In this document: in pieces, positions 35,433 to 46,274 of the stretch | Numbering within the stretch: position 1 is the first letter of the stretch | Layout of the letters: the number at the start of each line of letters is the position of its first letter | Assembly (NCBI GenBank): GCA_027946365.1 | Contig: JAPEUQ010000002.1 | Span: 3,906,001 to 3,970,000 of the forward strand | Source of the DNA: Kalmusia sp. IMI 367209 | Lineage: Eukaryota > Ascomycota > Dothideomycetes > Pleosporales > Didymosphaeriaceae | Length of the DNA: 64,000 nucleotides | Reading direction: 5' to 3' | The notes under the pieces: model-generated | Databases searched by the model: none | What the model was told of the DNA's origin: nothing | What the model saw: only the letters and a program-made list of their open reading frames with translations | Made by a program: the position numbers and the translations under genes

Positions 35433-36235
35433 CAAAGCTTCCTAATTCATTGGCAAACTACGTTGGCTAAGCATGAGTCTTCGACCACTGTGACCCCTAG
35501 TCCTGCATCTACGTGGACTCGGCCCTATTCTAAACGTGTGGGTGTAGTAACCAAAGGGGCCAGGGAAAGGCCGAACGGCTCAGAGGAGGCCAAGAGCTGA
35601 GAAGAGGCCGAGGAGCATGCTTCAATGGTCATTTACGCTGGTTCCCCATAAGATAGTAAGGGGTAATGCGTAAGGCGCTATAAAGGATTTCGTCGCGTGG
35701 AAGTTCGATAATATGCCATACAGGACGCAGAAAAAAAGTAAACACCGAGGATCCTGATTCATTGTGAACAACGCATACCCAGTATATTCTATGAATTGTG
35801 ACTGTAGTGCGCCAGCGTTGTTTCCGGGGTCTAATCCTTCAATCTATTCGATGTATTAGGCTCGCTTGCGCGTGTGCTCGATGAGAATAAGTTAGGCATC
35901 TTTAGGCATCTGATCATATGCGGCACCAACTGTGGACTGTGGCCATCTGTCAAAGCTGGCGAAGGAATCGACATATAAATTGTTTCGAGCAGGGAGAGTG
36001 GCAGCGAGATGGACTAAAGAGTAGAGAGAAATGATTGGTATTGGGGGTGACGCGAACATATCGGAGGGCTCGTGCGCCTACGGTATCGATTGCGTTAGCG
36101 TGAAAGCGCGTCAGGGACGTGTCGCGATCCGCGTTTGATGGCAAGAGCGCCCCAGCCAAATCATCTTCGTCTCACTTCGCCACTGCTCTTTTCCTGCTCT
36201 TCACTTTCGCATTGTACTTGTAGCCTCTTTACAGC
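35433..36235. other. Intergenic region, MSH2 promoter
   Basis: No coding region is supported. A purine-rich GGCC-spaced stretch lies near 35560-35620. The MSH2 promoter lies in the last part. Confidence 0.5.
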
Positions 36236-39046
36236 ATGGCATCCAGGCCGGAGTTAAAGGAAGAAGATGAGACTAGCTTCTGTAAATTCTTTCGCAACCT
36301 CTCACAAAAGGATGATACGATACGGATATTCGATCGTGGGGACTACTATAGCGCGCACGGTGAGGACGCAAAATTCATTGCCAACCATGTGAGTATCTTT
36401 GAAAAGATAACTGGCCTACCATGCTAATGGGAGCAGGTCTACCGTACGACTGCCGTCGTTCGTAAGTTGGGTCGTGACCCGGGCCTCGAATCTGTTACGA
36501 TGACGGTCACTGTTTTTCGAAATTTCCTCCGCGACTCGCTCTTCAGATTGGGCAGACGAATAGAAATATGGCACTCATCAGGGAGGATGTCATGGAAAGT
36601 GGCAAAGCAGGCCTCGCCAGGCAATCTGCAGGATATCGAAGACGAGCTCGGCGGACAGGTTGAGAATGCACCCATAATACTAGCTATCAAGGTGTCGGCG
36701 AAAGCAGGTGAAGCGCGGAATGTGGGTGTTTGCTTTGCCGACGCGAGCGTGCGAGAGCTGGGCGTGACTGAGTTCCTGGACAATGATCTCTACTCGAATT
36801 TCGAATCACTCCTGATTCAGCTCGGTGTAAAGGAGTGTCTTATCCAGGCGGATGCTTCTAAGAAAGATGTGGAACTCAACAAACTCCGGACAATTGCGGA
36901 CAATTGCGGTTGCGCGGTATCGGAGCGAGGTGCGAGCGACTTTGGATCCAAGGATATTGAGCAAGATCTCCCGCGGTTGCTCAAGGATGAGCATGCTACC
37001 GGTACCATTCCTCAGACAGATCTAAAGCTTGCCATGGGCGCAGCAGCAGCTTTGATTAAATATCTGGGCGTTATGTCGGATTCTTCCAACTTCGGACAAT
37101 ATCAGCTATATCAGCACGACTTGTCGCAATACATGAAACTCGACTCGGCTGCGTTGAAAGCGCTAAATCTCATGCCTGGGCCTAGGGATGGAGCTAAGAC
37201 AATGAGCTTGTATGGCCTGCTAAATCATTGCAAGACGCCTTCTGGAAGTCGATTGCTAGCGCAATGGCTCAAACAGCCGTTGATGAATGTTACTGAAATT
37301 GAGCGACGGCAGCAGCTTGTCGAGGCCTTCCTCAGTGACACTGAGCTGAGACAGACTATGCAAGAAGAACACCTCCGCGCTATTCCTGATCTCTACCGGC
37401 TGGCGAAGAAGTTTCAGCGCAAGGTAGCTAATTTGGAAGATGTTGTTCGAACGTATCAGGTTGTTATTCGCCTCCCAGGTTTTATCGAAGCCTTTGAGTC
37501 GGTGATGGACGAGCAGTACAGAGACCCGCTGGATGCCGAGTATACGAACAAGCTGCGGGAATATAACGATGCTTTCGCCAAATTACAAGAGATGGTTGAG
37601 ACGACTGTCGATTTAGAGGCACTTGACAACCACGAGTTCATCATCAAGTCCGAGTTTGACGAGGGACTCGGAACCATTCGAAGACGCCTCGATAAGCTTA
37701 GACGCGAGATGAACGAGGAACACATGAGCGTAGGCCGCGACCTTAAACAGGATATCGAAAAGAAGCTGTTCCTCGAGAACCACCGCGTGCATGGCTGGTG
37801 CTTCAGACTTACTCGCAATGAAGCTGCCTGCATCCGCAATAAGAAACAATATCAGGAATGCTCAACACAAAAGAACGGCGTCTACTTCACTACATCATCA
37901 CTGCAAGCCAAGCGCAGAGAGTTTGATCAACTGTCAGAGACATACAACCGGACACAGAGCGGCTTGGTAAATGAGGTTGTCACAGTTGCTTCGTCGTACA
38001 TTCCCGTAGTCGAGAAGCTGGCCGGAGTCCTTGCCCATCTCGATGTCATCGTCTCCTTCGCGCACGTCTCTGTTCATGCCCCTACATCCTACACGAGGCC
38101 TACAATGCATCCCCGTGGCACTGGCAACACCATTCTTAAAGAAGCGCGCCATCCCTGCCTAGAAATGCAAGATGACATCTCCTTTATCACCAACGACGTC
38201 AGCCTTGTTCGCAGTTCTAGCGAATTTGTCATCATCACGGGGCCCAACATGGGTGGAAAATCCACTTATATCCGCCAAATCGGTGTCATCGCTCTTATGG
38301 CGCAAATTGGCTGCTTCGTGCCCGCTGCCGAAGCCGAACTCACCATCTTCGACTGCATCCTCGCCCGCGTGGGTGCTAGCGACTCCCAACTCAAAGGTGT
38401 CTCTACCTTCATGGCGGAAATGTTGGAAACAGCAAACATTTTGAAGTCAGCTACTAAGGAATCCCTTATCATTATCGATGAGCTAGGCCGTGGAACGAGC
38501 ACGTACGATGGGTTCGGGCTTGCTTGGGCTATCTCAGAGTACATTGTCAAAGAAATCGGCGCATTCGCACTCTTCGCAACACATTTCCACGAACTCACTG
38601 CCCTTGTCGACACCTACCCACAAGTCCAAAACCTCCACGTCGTAGCGCACATCTCCGAAGGCACGGTGGAATCCGGCAGCAGCGTGCAGAAAAAGCGCGA
38701 AGTCACGCTCCTCTACAAGGTCGAGCCGGGCGTCTGCGACCAGTCCTTTGGCATCCACGTCGCGGAGCTAGTTCGCTTCCCGCAGAAAGTTATCAATATG
38801 GCGAAGCGGAAGGCGGACGAGCTGGAGGACTTCTCGGGGAAGCATGAGCAAGGGTTCGTGGCGGCGAGTAAGGAAGAGGTCGAGGAGGGGAGTCGGTTAC
38901 TGAAGAAGATGTTGGTGCAGTGGAAGGAAGAAGTGGAGAGTAAGGGGTTGACCAAGAAGCAGCAGGTGGAGAGGATGAAGGAGTTGGTGAAGGAGAATGA
39001 GGCGCTGATGAAAAACGGGTTCTTCAAGGGGATTCAAGCGCTGTAG
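36236..39046 (+). CDS. MSH2: DNA mismatch repair protein Msh2
   Basis: Exons 36236-36388 and 36437-39046 give 920 residues, the usual length for fungal Msh2. The 48-bp intron has a GTGAGT donor and GAGCAG acceptor; the junction reads AKFIANH-VYRTTAVVRKLG. The N-terminus starts MASRPELKEEDE with the mismatch-binding domain I (FFRNLSQKDDTIRIFDRGDYYSAHG). The ATPase has Walker A GPNMGGKSTYIRQ at about residue 652, Walker B IIIDELGRGTSTYDG at about 731, and ATHFHEL after it. Msh2 pairs with Msh6 or Msh3 to recognise mismatches and small loops in the nucleus. No lesion is present across 2.8 kb, a useful control for sequence quality. Confidence 0.97.
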
Positions 39047-39472
39047 GGAAACAGCGCGAGGATCAAAACGGTGTTCTGGCGCAAAGAGACGTTTGGCATT
39101 GAACAGACAAATATCTGTATTTATAGCTCAAGATACCAAATGATATTCGCGAACTCAGATTAGCCTTAGGATGGTGGGTCAAAGCATTTCATCAATCATT
39201 TTTATTGGAGCACGGGATCATACAACGAATTGTGCGCAGCAAGCATACTCTGTTCTTTCTCTCTGCGGTTCTTATTGATGAAAGAATGGTCTGATGCTTC
39301 GTCACCTGGTGGGTCAGCCGTGTGAAGCTTACGCCACGAGTCATGCGCCACGCGACCCCGCCGCCCCAGACAAGCATCCCAATTGTACCAGGCGCCCACG
39401 TCCAACCTAACAGTTTCCCCAGCTCAACCGCCGCACCCCGAAATCGCGCCTTGTGCCTGAGAGACGAGTAAA
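39047..39472. other. Intergenic region between MSH2 and IST1
   Basis: It holds the MSH2 3' end and IST1 promoter. Minus-strand frames at 39192-39509 and 39202-39405 look partly protein-like (one ends AAHNSLYDPVLQ) but overlap the IST1 start and cannot be joined by a normal-length intron, so no gene is called. Confidence 0.45.
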
Positions 39473-40562
39473 ATGGCGCCCGCACAGTCTCTCGTTGTAC
39501 GTTTTTCAAAACTTACCGTGGGAAGTGTCATAGTTAACATCGCGGGGCTTAGAACAAGCTCAAGGTGCAGCTGAAGCTGTCCATATCCCGGCTACGTATG
39601 GTGCAGCAGAAAGACTCAGCGAAAGCGAAGCAGCAGCGGAGAGAAATGGCACAATTACTAGAAGTATGTCCTTTCTTCTAACCTTGTGATTCCGCGTTCT
39701 CGCCTACCATCCCTCCCTCTCGTCCCTCTGCTTACAGCTTGTCTCCTAGGCCGGCAAACTCCAATCCGCCCGCATACGCGTCGAAAACATCATCCGCTCC
39801 GACATCACTACTGAGCTCCACGAAATCCTCGAACTCTACTGCGAACTGCTTCTCGCGCGCTCCCAACTCCTCGACCCTCCGTCCTCGCCGTCTTCCCCCG
39901 CGCACACCATCCCGCTCGACCCCGCGCTCGAGGAGGCTGTGCGTAGCATAATATACGCTGCTCCCCGGACGGAGATCAAAGAACTACACGCAGTGCGGGC
40001 GTTGCTAGTCGAGAAATTCGGAAAGGACGTCGCGCTTGCCAGTATGGAAGGTGAAGGCGTAGCAGAACGCGTTGAACGCAAATTGCGCGTTGAAACCCCC
40101 AAGACAGAGCTTGTAGACGCATACTTGGCGGAGATCGCGCGCTTCTACGGCGTCCCCTTCGGTGAGCCAGACCCTTCGCCCGCCGACGACGACGACAACG
40201 ACGACGACGACGACGAGCCCTCTGGCGGCATCGCAGAAGAAGCAGATCCCCAAAAGGCGCTCGAACCTGCGCTCGAAACCGAGCCCTCAGCCTCTAAGAA
40301 AGTAGACGAAGAAGAGGAATTAGTCAAAGCCACGCCGCCCAAGAAATTCGGCCCGCAGAGTCCGCTGCGCGTCGTTCCGCCGAGCCCGAGCACCGATAAT
40401 GTGGCGCCGAAGCTAAAGTTGCCTGGGGCGGCGGCGGCGAAGCTGAGCGCGAGTAAGGTGGAGGGGAAGAAGGCGGTGGCCGCGAAGAAGGATGATGGGC
40501 CGGGAGGGAAGATCCCTGATGTGGATGAGTTGGCGAAGAGGTTTGCGGCGTTGAAGCGGTGA
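39473..40562 (+). CDS. IST1: Ist1 family ESCRT-III regulator
   Basis: Exons 39473-39496, 39553-39663 and 39750-40562 give 315 residues. Introns of 56 and 86 bp have GTACGT and GTATGT donors. The first exon encodes only MAPAQSLV. The Ist1 domain follows: NKLKVQLKLSISRLRMVQQK, KQQRREMAQLLEAGKLQSAR, RVENIIRSDITTELHEILELYCE and the helix to about residue 200. A D/N run and a Pro/Ala/Lys linker lead to a C-terminal DVDELAKRFAALKR, which fits the MIT-interacting motif that binds Vps4. Ist1 modulates Vps4-driven ESCRT-III disassembly in endosomal sorting. Confidence 0.93.
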
Positions 40563-41221
40563 AGTGGAGGAGAGTGTTCGGCGTTGGGGGTGTTTTGATA
40601 TCATTTGTCCCATGACATGGACTATAGACTGTGCGTGGTGAGATGTTCGGGGAGATCTACTACCCCGGTCTGAAATATTGTTTATACAGTTCTCTCTGCG
40701 GAGAGAGTTGGGTCGTTGCTTGGCCTCCCCTGATCTGATTGCTTTGTATGGAATCAGGAAATAGGTTCCGAGATTGCGATCTGGGACTGTAATTCATAAT
40801 TACACGCTGATACTCCATCAGTATGTATAGACGACATGGAGAACACTCCGAAGAACAATATACGGCAGTGCTAACGCATGAGCTTAGTGACGCATCTTGT
40901 GTTAAATGACCTCACTACATCGTACAGGCGAAACCATCTTTCACTGGCTCACTCTGGATCAGCCGAGGAAAGATAATATACCCGAGTGGCAAATATACCA
41001 TTTCGGACATTTACCCTTTAGAGAGTTGGATACAAGCTACAGGACGGCATCCCGGACGCTCTTTTCATGAAGTCTCCTGGTCTAGTGGGCATGGTCCACC
41101 ATCGAATTCAAGATTTCATCCACTGTACGCCAGGACAAGGGAGAATGAGAGCTTGAAACAGGATACAGTGCTGACCGTACTCTTCTGCGGCCTTCTACCC
41201 TGTAGGTCCATTCATACTCTT
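40563..41221. other. Intergenic region
   Basis: IST1 and the UstYa-like gene are convergent here. No gene, tRNA or clear repeat was seen. Confidence 0.5.
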
Positions 41222-42400
41222 TCAATCAAAACAAGCCTTCGTCCTCCACCAAAATGTTCTATTGGAATTCGGCACATCCTCTCCTCTCCTTCCTTCCGGG
41301 AACGCCCACCAATCTAACGCATCTAGACAATGTTGCACATGCTCCCTGTCAATATCCCTTCCGCAAACATGTCGTCCCGTATCCCTTGCTATCACGTACC
41401 TCTTCACCGCCAACACACAGTGTGCAAAGTGGAACAGCTCGTCGGTAGGCACTGCGTCAATCGCCGGACTGCCCAGCCATGTGGCGTTGAGGTAGGATCC
41501 GTTGAGTCGAATTTGGTTCATTTCAGGATACCGTTTTTGGAGCAGAGATTGGTAGCGAGCTTCTGCGGGGGAGAAGAGGTGCGATGGGATGAGGGCTTGG
41601 TCGTCGATGCGAAGCGTCCAGGAGGACGGGTCGTGCGCGTAGGAAGGGTAGGAGGTCCATGATGAAGCATTTTCGGCGTTGACGGAGAGTTGATATTTGG
41701 GGCCGATGCTACCACTGGTGTCGTATTGGATCCAGGTGTGAAGTTTGTCGGGGTCGTTGTTTCTGGTGGCGTGATTGATGGATAGGATTAGGATGATGAA
41801 GATGATTACTACGGCACACATGAAGTAGTAAATATTCTTGGAGGAGAGCGATGACTTGAGTTGGCCTTGATCAGGATGTAGTGCTGATTCTCTGGATTGG
41901 CGGAGTGTAAACGAAATTTCTTTTAGTTGCTCTGGCAGAAGACCCAGCCGATCGAGCAGTCTTTCATCGTATCGTGCTAGCACAGCCAGCGTTGAATACT
42001 GTCCGTCATTAACAGTTTTTTCGGCTTGTGCTTTGGATGTGTGGAACAAGAAGCAATCTTGGAGTTGCTTCCTATCCTCTGCAAAACACTGCAACGTCTT
42101 AAGCGCATCATCTAGACTATTAGTGGACTTGATGGACGATCTGGTAGTCCACAAGATAAAGGTGCCGCGCTTTTCAAACTCAAGTATAATGGTTGGTGCT
42201 CTATCTCGATCATGGGCTTCGGTGAGGAGGTCTCTCAGACTTGTCTCGTACCCAGCGCTTCCTTTTTCCGAATGATATAGTAAGCAGACAAATATCTCTA
42301 GGGGTGAGCATAGCCGCTCGTAAGAGATATTTTGCATGTCTGATTGATCAGAAAACATACTTTGCAAAAGATTGCAGTCTGGCTCCAAAGAGACAGACAA
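41222..42400 (-). CDS. UstYa-like (DUF3328) membrane protein with long N-terminal extension
   Basis: A single exon of 392 residues. A transmembrane helix lies at about 190-209 (IYYFMCAVVIIFIILILS). The C-terminal domain carries two HxxHC motifs, HFAHC (324-328) and HVQHC (354-358), 30 residues apart; paired HxxHC is the hallmark of UstYa/DUF3328 proteins, which cyclise the core peptides of dikaritin RiPPs. Several NxS/T sites lie after the helix, consistent with a lumenal domain. The first ~185 residues are an extension I do not recognise; usual family members begin close to the helix. The gene is divergent from the Kex2-repeat precursor at 43565, a typical pairing. Assignment rests on the motifs and topology only. 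Confidence 0.6.
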   Translation of the reverse strand: MSVSLEPDCNLLQSMFSDQSDMQNISYERLCSPLEIFVCLLYHSEKGSAGYETSLRDLLTEAHDRDRAPTIILEFEKRGTFILWTTRSSIKSTNSLDDALKTLQCFAEDRKQLQDCFLFHTSKAQAEKTVNDGQYSTLAVLARYDERLLDRLGLLPEQLKEISFTLRQSRESALHPDQGQLKSSLSSKNIYYFMCAVVIIFIILILSINHATRNNDPDKLHTWIQYDTSGSIGPKYQLSVNAENASSWTSYPSYAHDPSSWTLRIDDQALIPSHLFSPAEARYQSLLQKRYPEMNQIRLNGSYLNATWLGSPAIDAVPTDELFHFAHCVLAVKRYVIARDTGRHVCGRDIDREHVQHCLDALDWWAFPEGRRGEDVPNSNRTFWWRTKACFD

Positions 42401-43564
42401 AGCTAGGAGACGAAAGTGAAAGCAAAAGAGCCCTAGATTCTTGAGGAGCCGTTGTCAAAGGAACTGTATGAAGACACCAGACCAAAATCGTAATCACTTG
42501 CCAAACTCAATTCGCACTTTTCCAAAATGGCCGCGGAGCAGACTACCATTACGATCTACCGTTGCTCTGCAGCAGACCACATCGTATAGACGGAGTCCGC
42601 GACTCCACCACACGAAGTGGGGTATCAAAGTGTCCACCAAATCTTGCTTCGAGCCGCCCAACTACCACGTCTTTTACGACAGAGACCCTGATCCAACATC
42701 ATCCTCAATAAGCGACTGTACAGCTGAGACAATGCACATTCGTACACCAAGCCCACTTTGACAATATCAAAACGGAAGTGATGCGCCGGCCCGGCCCTCT
42801 AACGGAGAACGATCGACAACATAACTGTGGGGTGACATCGGAATCGCAATATAGAATACGATGCGTTGCTTGATATGGGGCCCGGAAGCGATGGTCTGTC
42901 GATCCGGCTGAACATGTGCAGGTGGCGCTCGTATCCGGGGGCATTTGGGTCGGCGTATTACACTTGCCAACGTTAAAGTTCGATTCTAGGGAACGAAGCT
43001 TTTTTAGATGGAGAAATTTTTGGAAACAAGAGAAACTCCTAAAAATGAACATGTTGACCTTGTATTACGATGTGTAAATAGTGGGTTACCTAAAATTTGG
43101 ATGCACGCCAGCGTCAAGTTGTGCTGGAGAGGCCTCTCAATTAGATCGAGCCAGATCCACTGAAAACTCGATTGACAGCTTAAGAGCCTTGAAACAGGTA
43201 CTAGGCATCCATTCTGGCAGGTTCTATGGTACGCAATGTGCGAAGATGCTATAGCGCGTATGCAAACGATCGTCACAGGACAGGCTAGAAAATAACCCCG
43301 GTTGTCAATTGGTAGAGAACAGCCGCCATACTATAATCCTCACGAGTACGAGATAGGATTCTGCCGGAGTCCGTAGTACTACATGAATCACTGAGCGTGA
43401 AAGTAACACTGGAGCATTCTTGCCAACGGATCTTGTGAAAGTATGCCTCACCTGTCAAGTATAAATAAGATCCTATCTCAGTCAAAATGAGGCACATGCT
43501 CACATCATATTTGCTTCTTTACTTTCCCTTGGCACACCAGAATCTTTATTCAGGCCTTCGCCCT
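42401..43564. promoter_or_regulatory. Divergent intergenic region between UstYa-like gene and peptide precursor
   Basis: 1.16 kb with no supported gene. Because both flanking genes start at its edges, it should contain both promoters and could coordinate them. No specific operator was recognised. Confidence 0.4.
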
Positions 43565-43918
43565 ATGAATATGAAGATCCTTGCAATCGCTGCTCTCGTT
43601 TCTGCCACCCTGGCCCTTCCGTAAGTCCACACAATACTTCATATTTCAAGTCCCTTCTAAAGAGCAGCTAGAACGCCAGTGGAGCAGATCGGCTGTCCTT
43701 CGCCATGGTGTATCACCAAACGGGTTGCCGAACCCGAGCCAGCGGAGGCCATCTGTCCCATCGGGTACCCACCGACATGGCCGGGATGTATCACAAAGAG
43801 AAAGGCGGGGCCCGAACCAGCCGCTGAACCTGAGACTGAACCTGAAACTGTGCCTGGGGAGGCTATTTGCGGTCCTGGAATTCCGTGGCCAGGATGCATT
43901 ACTAAACGCGATGGGTAA
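43565..43918 (+). CDS. Kex2-processed secreted peptide precursor with three Cys-bounded repeats (RiPP-like or pheromone-like)
   Basis: Exons 43565-43620 and 43672-43918 give 100 residues. The 51-bp intron has a GTAAGT donor and CTAG acceptor. A signal peptide (MKILAIAALVSATLALP) is followed by three repeats, each ending CITKR: GCPSPWCITKR, ICPIGYPPTWPGCITKR and ICGPGIPWPGCITKR. Spacers are rich in X-Ala/X-Pro pairs (VAEPEPAEA, KAGPEPAAEPETEP), the form trimmed by Ste13-type dipeptidyl aminopeptidase in pheromone precursors. The two Cys of each peptide are 4, 10 and 8 residues apart, and the peptides differ, unlike the near-identical copies usual in alpha-pheromones. The divergent UstYa-like neighbour argues for a RiPP; the spacer design argues for a pheromone. 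The stop may be just after KRDG or, with a further intron, a few residues later. Confidence 0.75.
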
Positions 43919-44528
43919 GGTGGAGAATGATTGGGAAAACGGTATGTGTTCGCGTGTGGCTTTAGGCAGAAACTTCGTTCTCTAACTGATTTTTTTGTAT
44001 ATTATCAAGTCTTGCAACCTAGGGGACCTAACATAGCATCTTTGAATTCTTATTTCGTTGTTGATGGATTACATTCTTGCCTTTATTTCAACTCGCATCT
44101 TTTGATTTCTTATATTCACCTTCATGAATCTGTAGCTGTGAGATGGATATGCTTACCGGATAGCCTAGTACTATCTTGTAAGAGTCATCAAGATTATACC
44201 TAGCAATATGAAAGGAGCGGTTTCAAATGCGCTAGCACGATCATTGTCGGCGCAGCTAAAGCACGGTTCTGGAAAACGTTTTAGAATTATTGTCAGATCA
44301 CGCCAGTATAGTCAAAGTAGCTTTTTTGAACATTATTATGTTGTGCATGCCAGCCGACCTCAGTGACGAGGCCTTGTCCAACCCTTTACCTTTTAAGGCT
44401 TTCAACATGTATCTTAAGCCTTGGGCCATACTCAAAAGATTTGTATAACACAGAGTCGTTTCAATGTCAATTCCGTTCCAGAAAAGCCAAAGCCAAAGCC
44501 GAAGCTGAAGCCGAAGCCGGGCCTCTTA
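43919..44528. other. Intergenic region with a short six-base tandem repeat
   Basis: Near 44483-44518 a six-base repeat (AAAGCC changing to GAAGCC/GAAGCT) would encode alternating Lys/Glu-Ala on the plus strand. No signal peptide or cysteine repeat accompanies it, so no gene is called. Confidence 0.4.
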
Positions 44529-46012
44529 TCAATCCATCCTTTGGTGGCGCTTGAGTGGCTTCACGCCTGAGTTTCTGAGCAACGCTACGTAGGCGGCACT
44601 TTTGATCTTTACCTTTCCTTGCACTGGTGATTCTCGCACTTCGTGTTCGTTGTCTTTGTCCGGATCTGCATCTCTTTGATCTAGCTGACATACCGGCTCG
44701 GCTTCTCCAGCCTGTTGCGCTGGCGGCATGTTCTCTTGCTCTAAGGAGCCATACTCTTGCAACCCGCAGTCGATCTGGAATATCTGGTTATTTTTTAACA
44801 AGTGGTCTTCATGTGCCACGATTTCTAGGCTGGGGACGACATCCTCGACGGGTAAATCCTCTTGATGAGGCAAATTGTCCGGTTCGGACACAACGTCTTG
44901 TTCGAGCACAATGTCCTGTTTGAGTACAACTTCTTGTTCGAACATAGTGTCGTGTTCGGAGGACTCAACGTTTTGCTCGATAGCAGTACCTTGCTCAACA
45001 AGAACATGTTGCTCTACAGCAAGGTCTAGGTCATACGCGACCTCTGGATAGAGCTCTACGTTTACTTGGTCGCAATCTTCTTCAGCTTCTACCTCTGGGC
45101 TGGCTCCAATTTTCATGATTGTCTTCGCTTCCGTGAGCCTGACTCTCTTGAAGGCTTTATCGGACATAGGAAGAGGACTCGAGTAACTAGATTTAATCAG
45201 AGTACTGACTTGACAATGACGGAATTTTAAAGTACCGTCTTCGGGGCCGGAGAATCTCCGGAATATCATGTCCTGGGTCTCTAATCGTTGTGCCAGTGAA
45301 ACCTCCCCATAGAAGTGTGCGTGACCGAGTTCCTTTTGATGATCAGTACGTTGCTCCCGAGCTACAGAACACAATTCATGTACATACCATCATGAAGGTA
45401 ATGAAGAGGCTCAACGTTAATCCCCAGCGTGATCATCTCCTTTTTGCTGCAATCCCGTACCTTCAGAAGAAAGTTTCCGTGATCTTTGAGTAGACCACCT
45501 GGCTTGCGAAGCGAGTATCCCTATTTCGGATAGACTATGAATGCCCTGAGACAGAATGTACGCACCGCGTCCTTAAGCTGAGTGACTGGCTCTTCCCAAT
45601 CACGGCTCGAAGGCATTGTAGATTTGTTGAGATGCTTGATAGGGAAGTAGACCTTGACCGTAACCTCTTTCAATATGTGACGAAATTGTAATATGGTCCG
45701 AGACACACCAGAGAGCTGTGTCTGCTCTTCAAATTGCCATAAAGCGCGCTCTAAAGAGTCATGCATAGCGAACCATGCATGATCTTCCCAATTCAGATCC
45801 TCCTGGTTCTGAAAGCTTGTCTTTTTAGTCCACTTCTCAGGTCCATTCGGCTCATAGATGTTCCTTAGTTGGAAGATTATGTTCGGGTCTTGAAGTTGTT
45901 CACGATTCGCTTTGTCCTCCTCAATCTGCTTGTTTAAATCTTCGGTGACCTGCATCCTCATGTCACCCAAAGCGCTGGTACCCCACACTACATTGGCGTT
46001 AGAGGCATCCAT
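44529..46012 (-). CDS. Unrecognised protein with acidic hexapeptide-repeat tail
   Basis: Exons 46012-45566, 45520-45388 and 45361-44529 give 470 residues in frame. Intron 45521-45565 is normal (45 bp, GTGCGT...AATAG). The second gap (45362-45387) is only 26 bp but is GT-AG bounded (GTATGT...TGTAG), and removing it gives the smooth join LHYLHD-AREQRTDHQKELGH. The N-terminal half is globular-looking (HAWFAMHDSLERALWQFEEQ, YFPIKHLN, LGINVEPLHYLHD). The C-terminal part has about ten imperfect six-residue units of the form (V/L/F)EQDVV, encoded by an 18-base repeat near 44870-45010. No family is recognised. Confidence 0.6.
44870..45010 (-). repeat. 18-bp coding repeat (hexapeptide) in the 44529-46012 gene
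   Basis: Consecutive units translate as VEQHVL, VEQGTA, IEQNVE, FEQEVV, LKQDIV and LEQDVV. The variation is mainly in the last two positions of each unit. Confidence 0.6.
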
Positions 46013-46204
46013 ATCGGCAACTTGCAGCTATAATGGCATTAGTATAGCAGATTTCAATCTGTGAGTATATCTTTACTTACATCAAGAGCGATTCACTCAG
46101 ACGCGAGATTAGACACTAGCGTGGAGGTTGCGCGGGCGTCAAGTAGATGTGCATAGGCATTATGTAGAGGCCCGCGAGAGCTAAGTGAACCGAATCAAAA
46201 TAGA

Positions 46205-46272
46205 GCACCTGAGTGTGAAAGTGAAGTGAGCGCCTAAGTGTGAAAGTGAAGTGGGCGCCTGAGTGAGATCGG
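46205..46272. repeat. 25-bp tandem repeat, 2.6 copies
   Basis: Two full units (46205-46229 and 46230-46254) and a partial third share GCxCCTxAGTGTGAAAGTGAAGTG. They lie directly beside the tRNA-like sequence at 46275-46330. Confidence 0.75.
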
Positions 46273-46274
46273 TG

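Noticed and set aside
34957..35445. 162-codon plus-strand frame as an intact gene
   Set aside because: Only its first third looks protein-like; the better C-terminal sequence is in another frame, so the locus is called a pseudogene.
39192..39509. Minus-strand frame(s) between MSH2 and IST1
   Set aside because: Overlaps the IST1 start; the two protein-like halves are in different frames and the only GT-AG gaps are about 27-32 bp.
44363..44554. Plus-strand frame with Lys-Ala/Glu-Ala repeats, considered as a second peptide precursor
   Set aside because: No signal peptide, no cysteines and no KR-bounded cores; it arises from a six-base repeat.
46205..46272. Tandem repeats considered as a CRISPR array
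   Set aside because: Units are directly adjacent with no spacers, in a eukaryotic genome.
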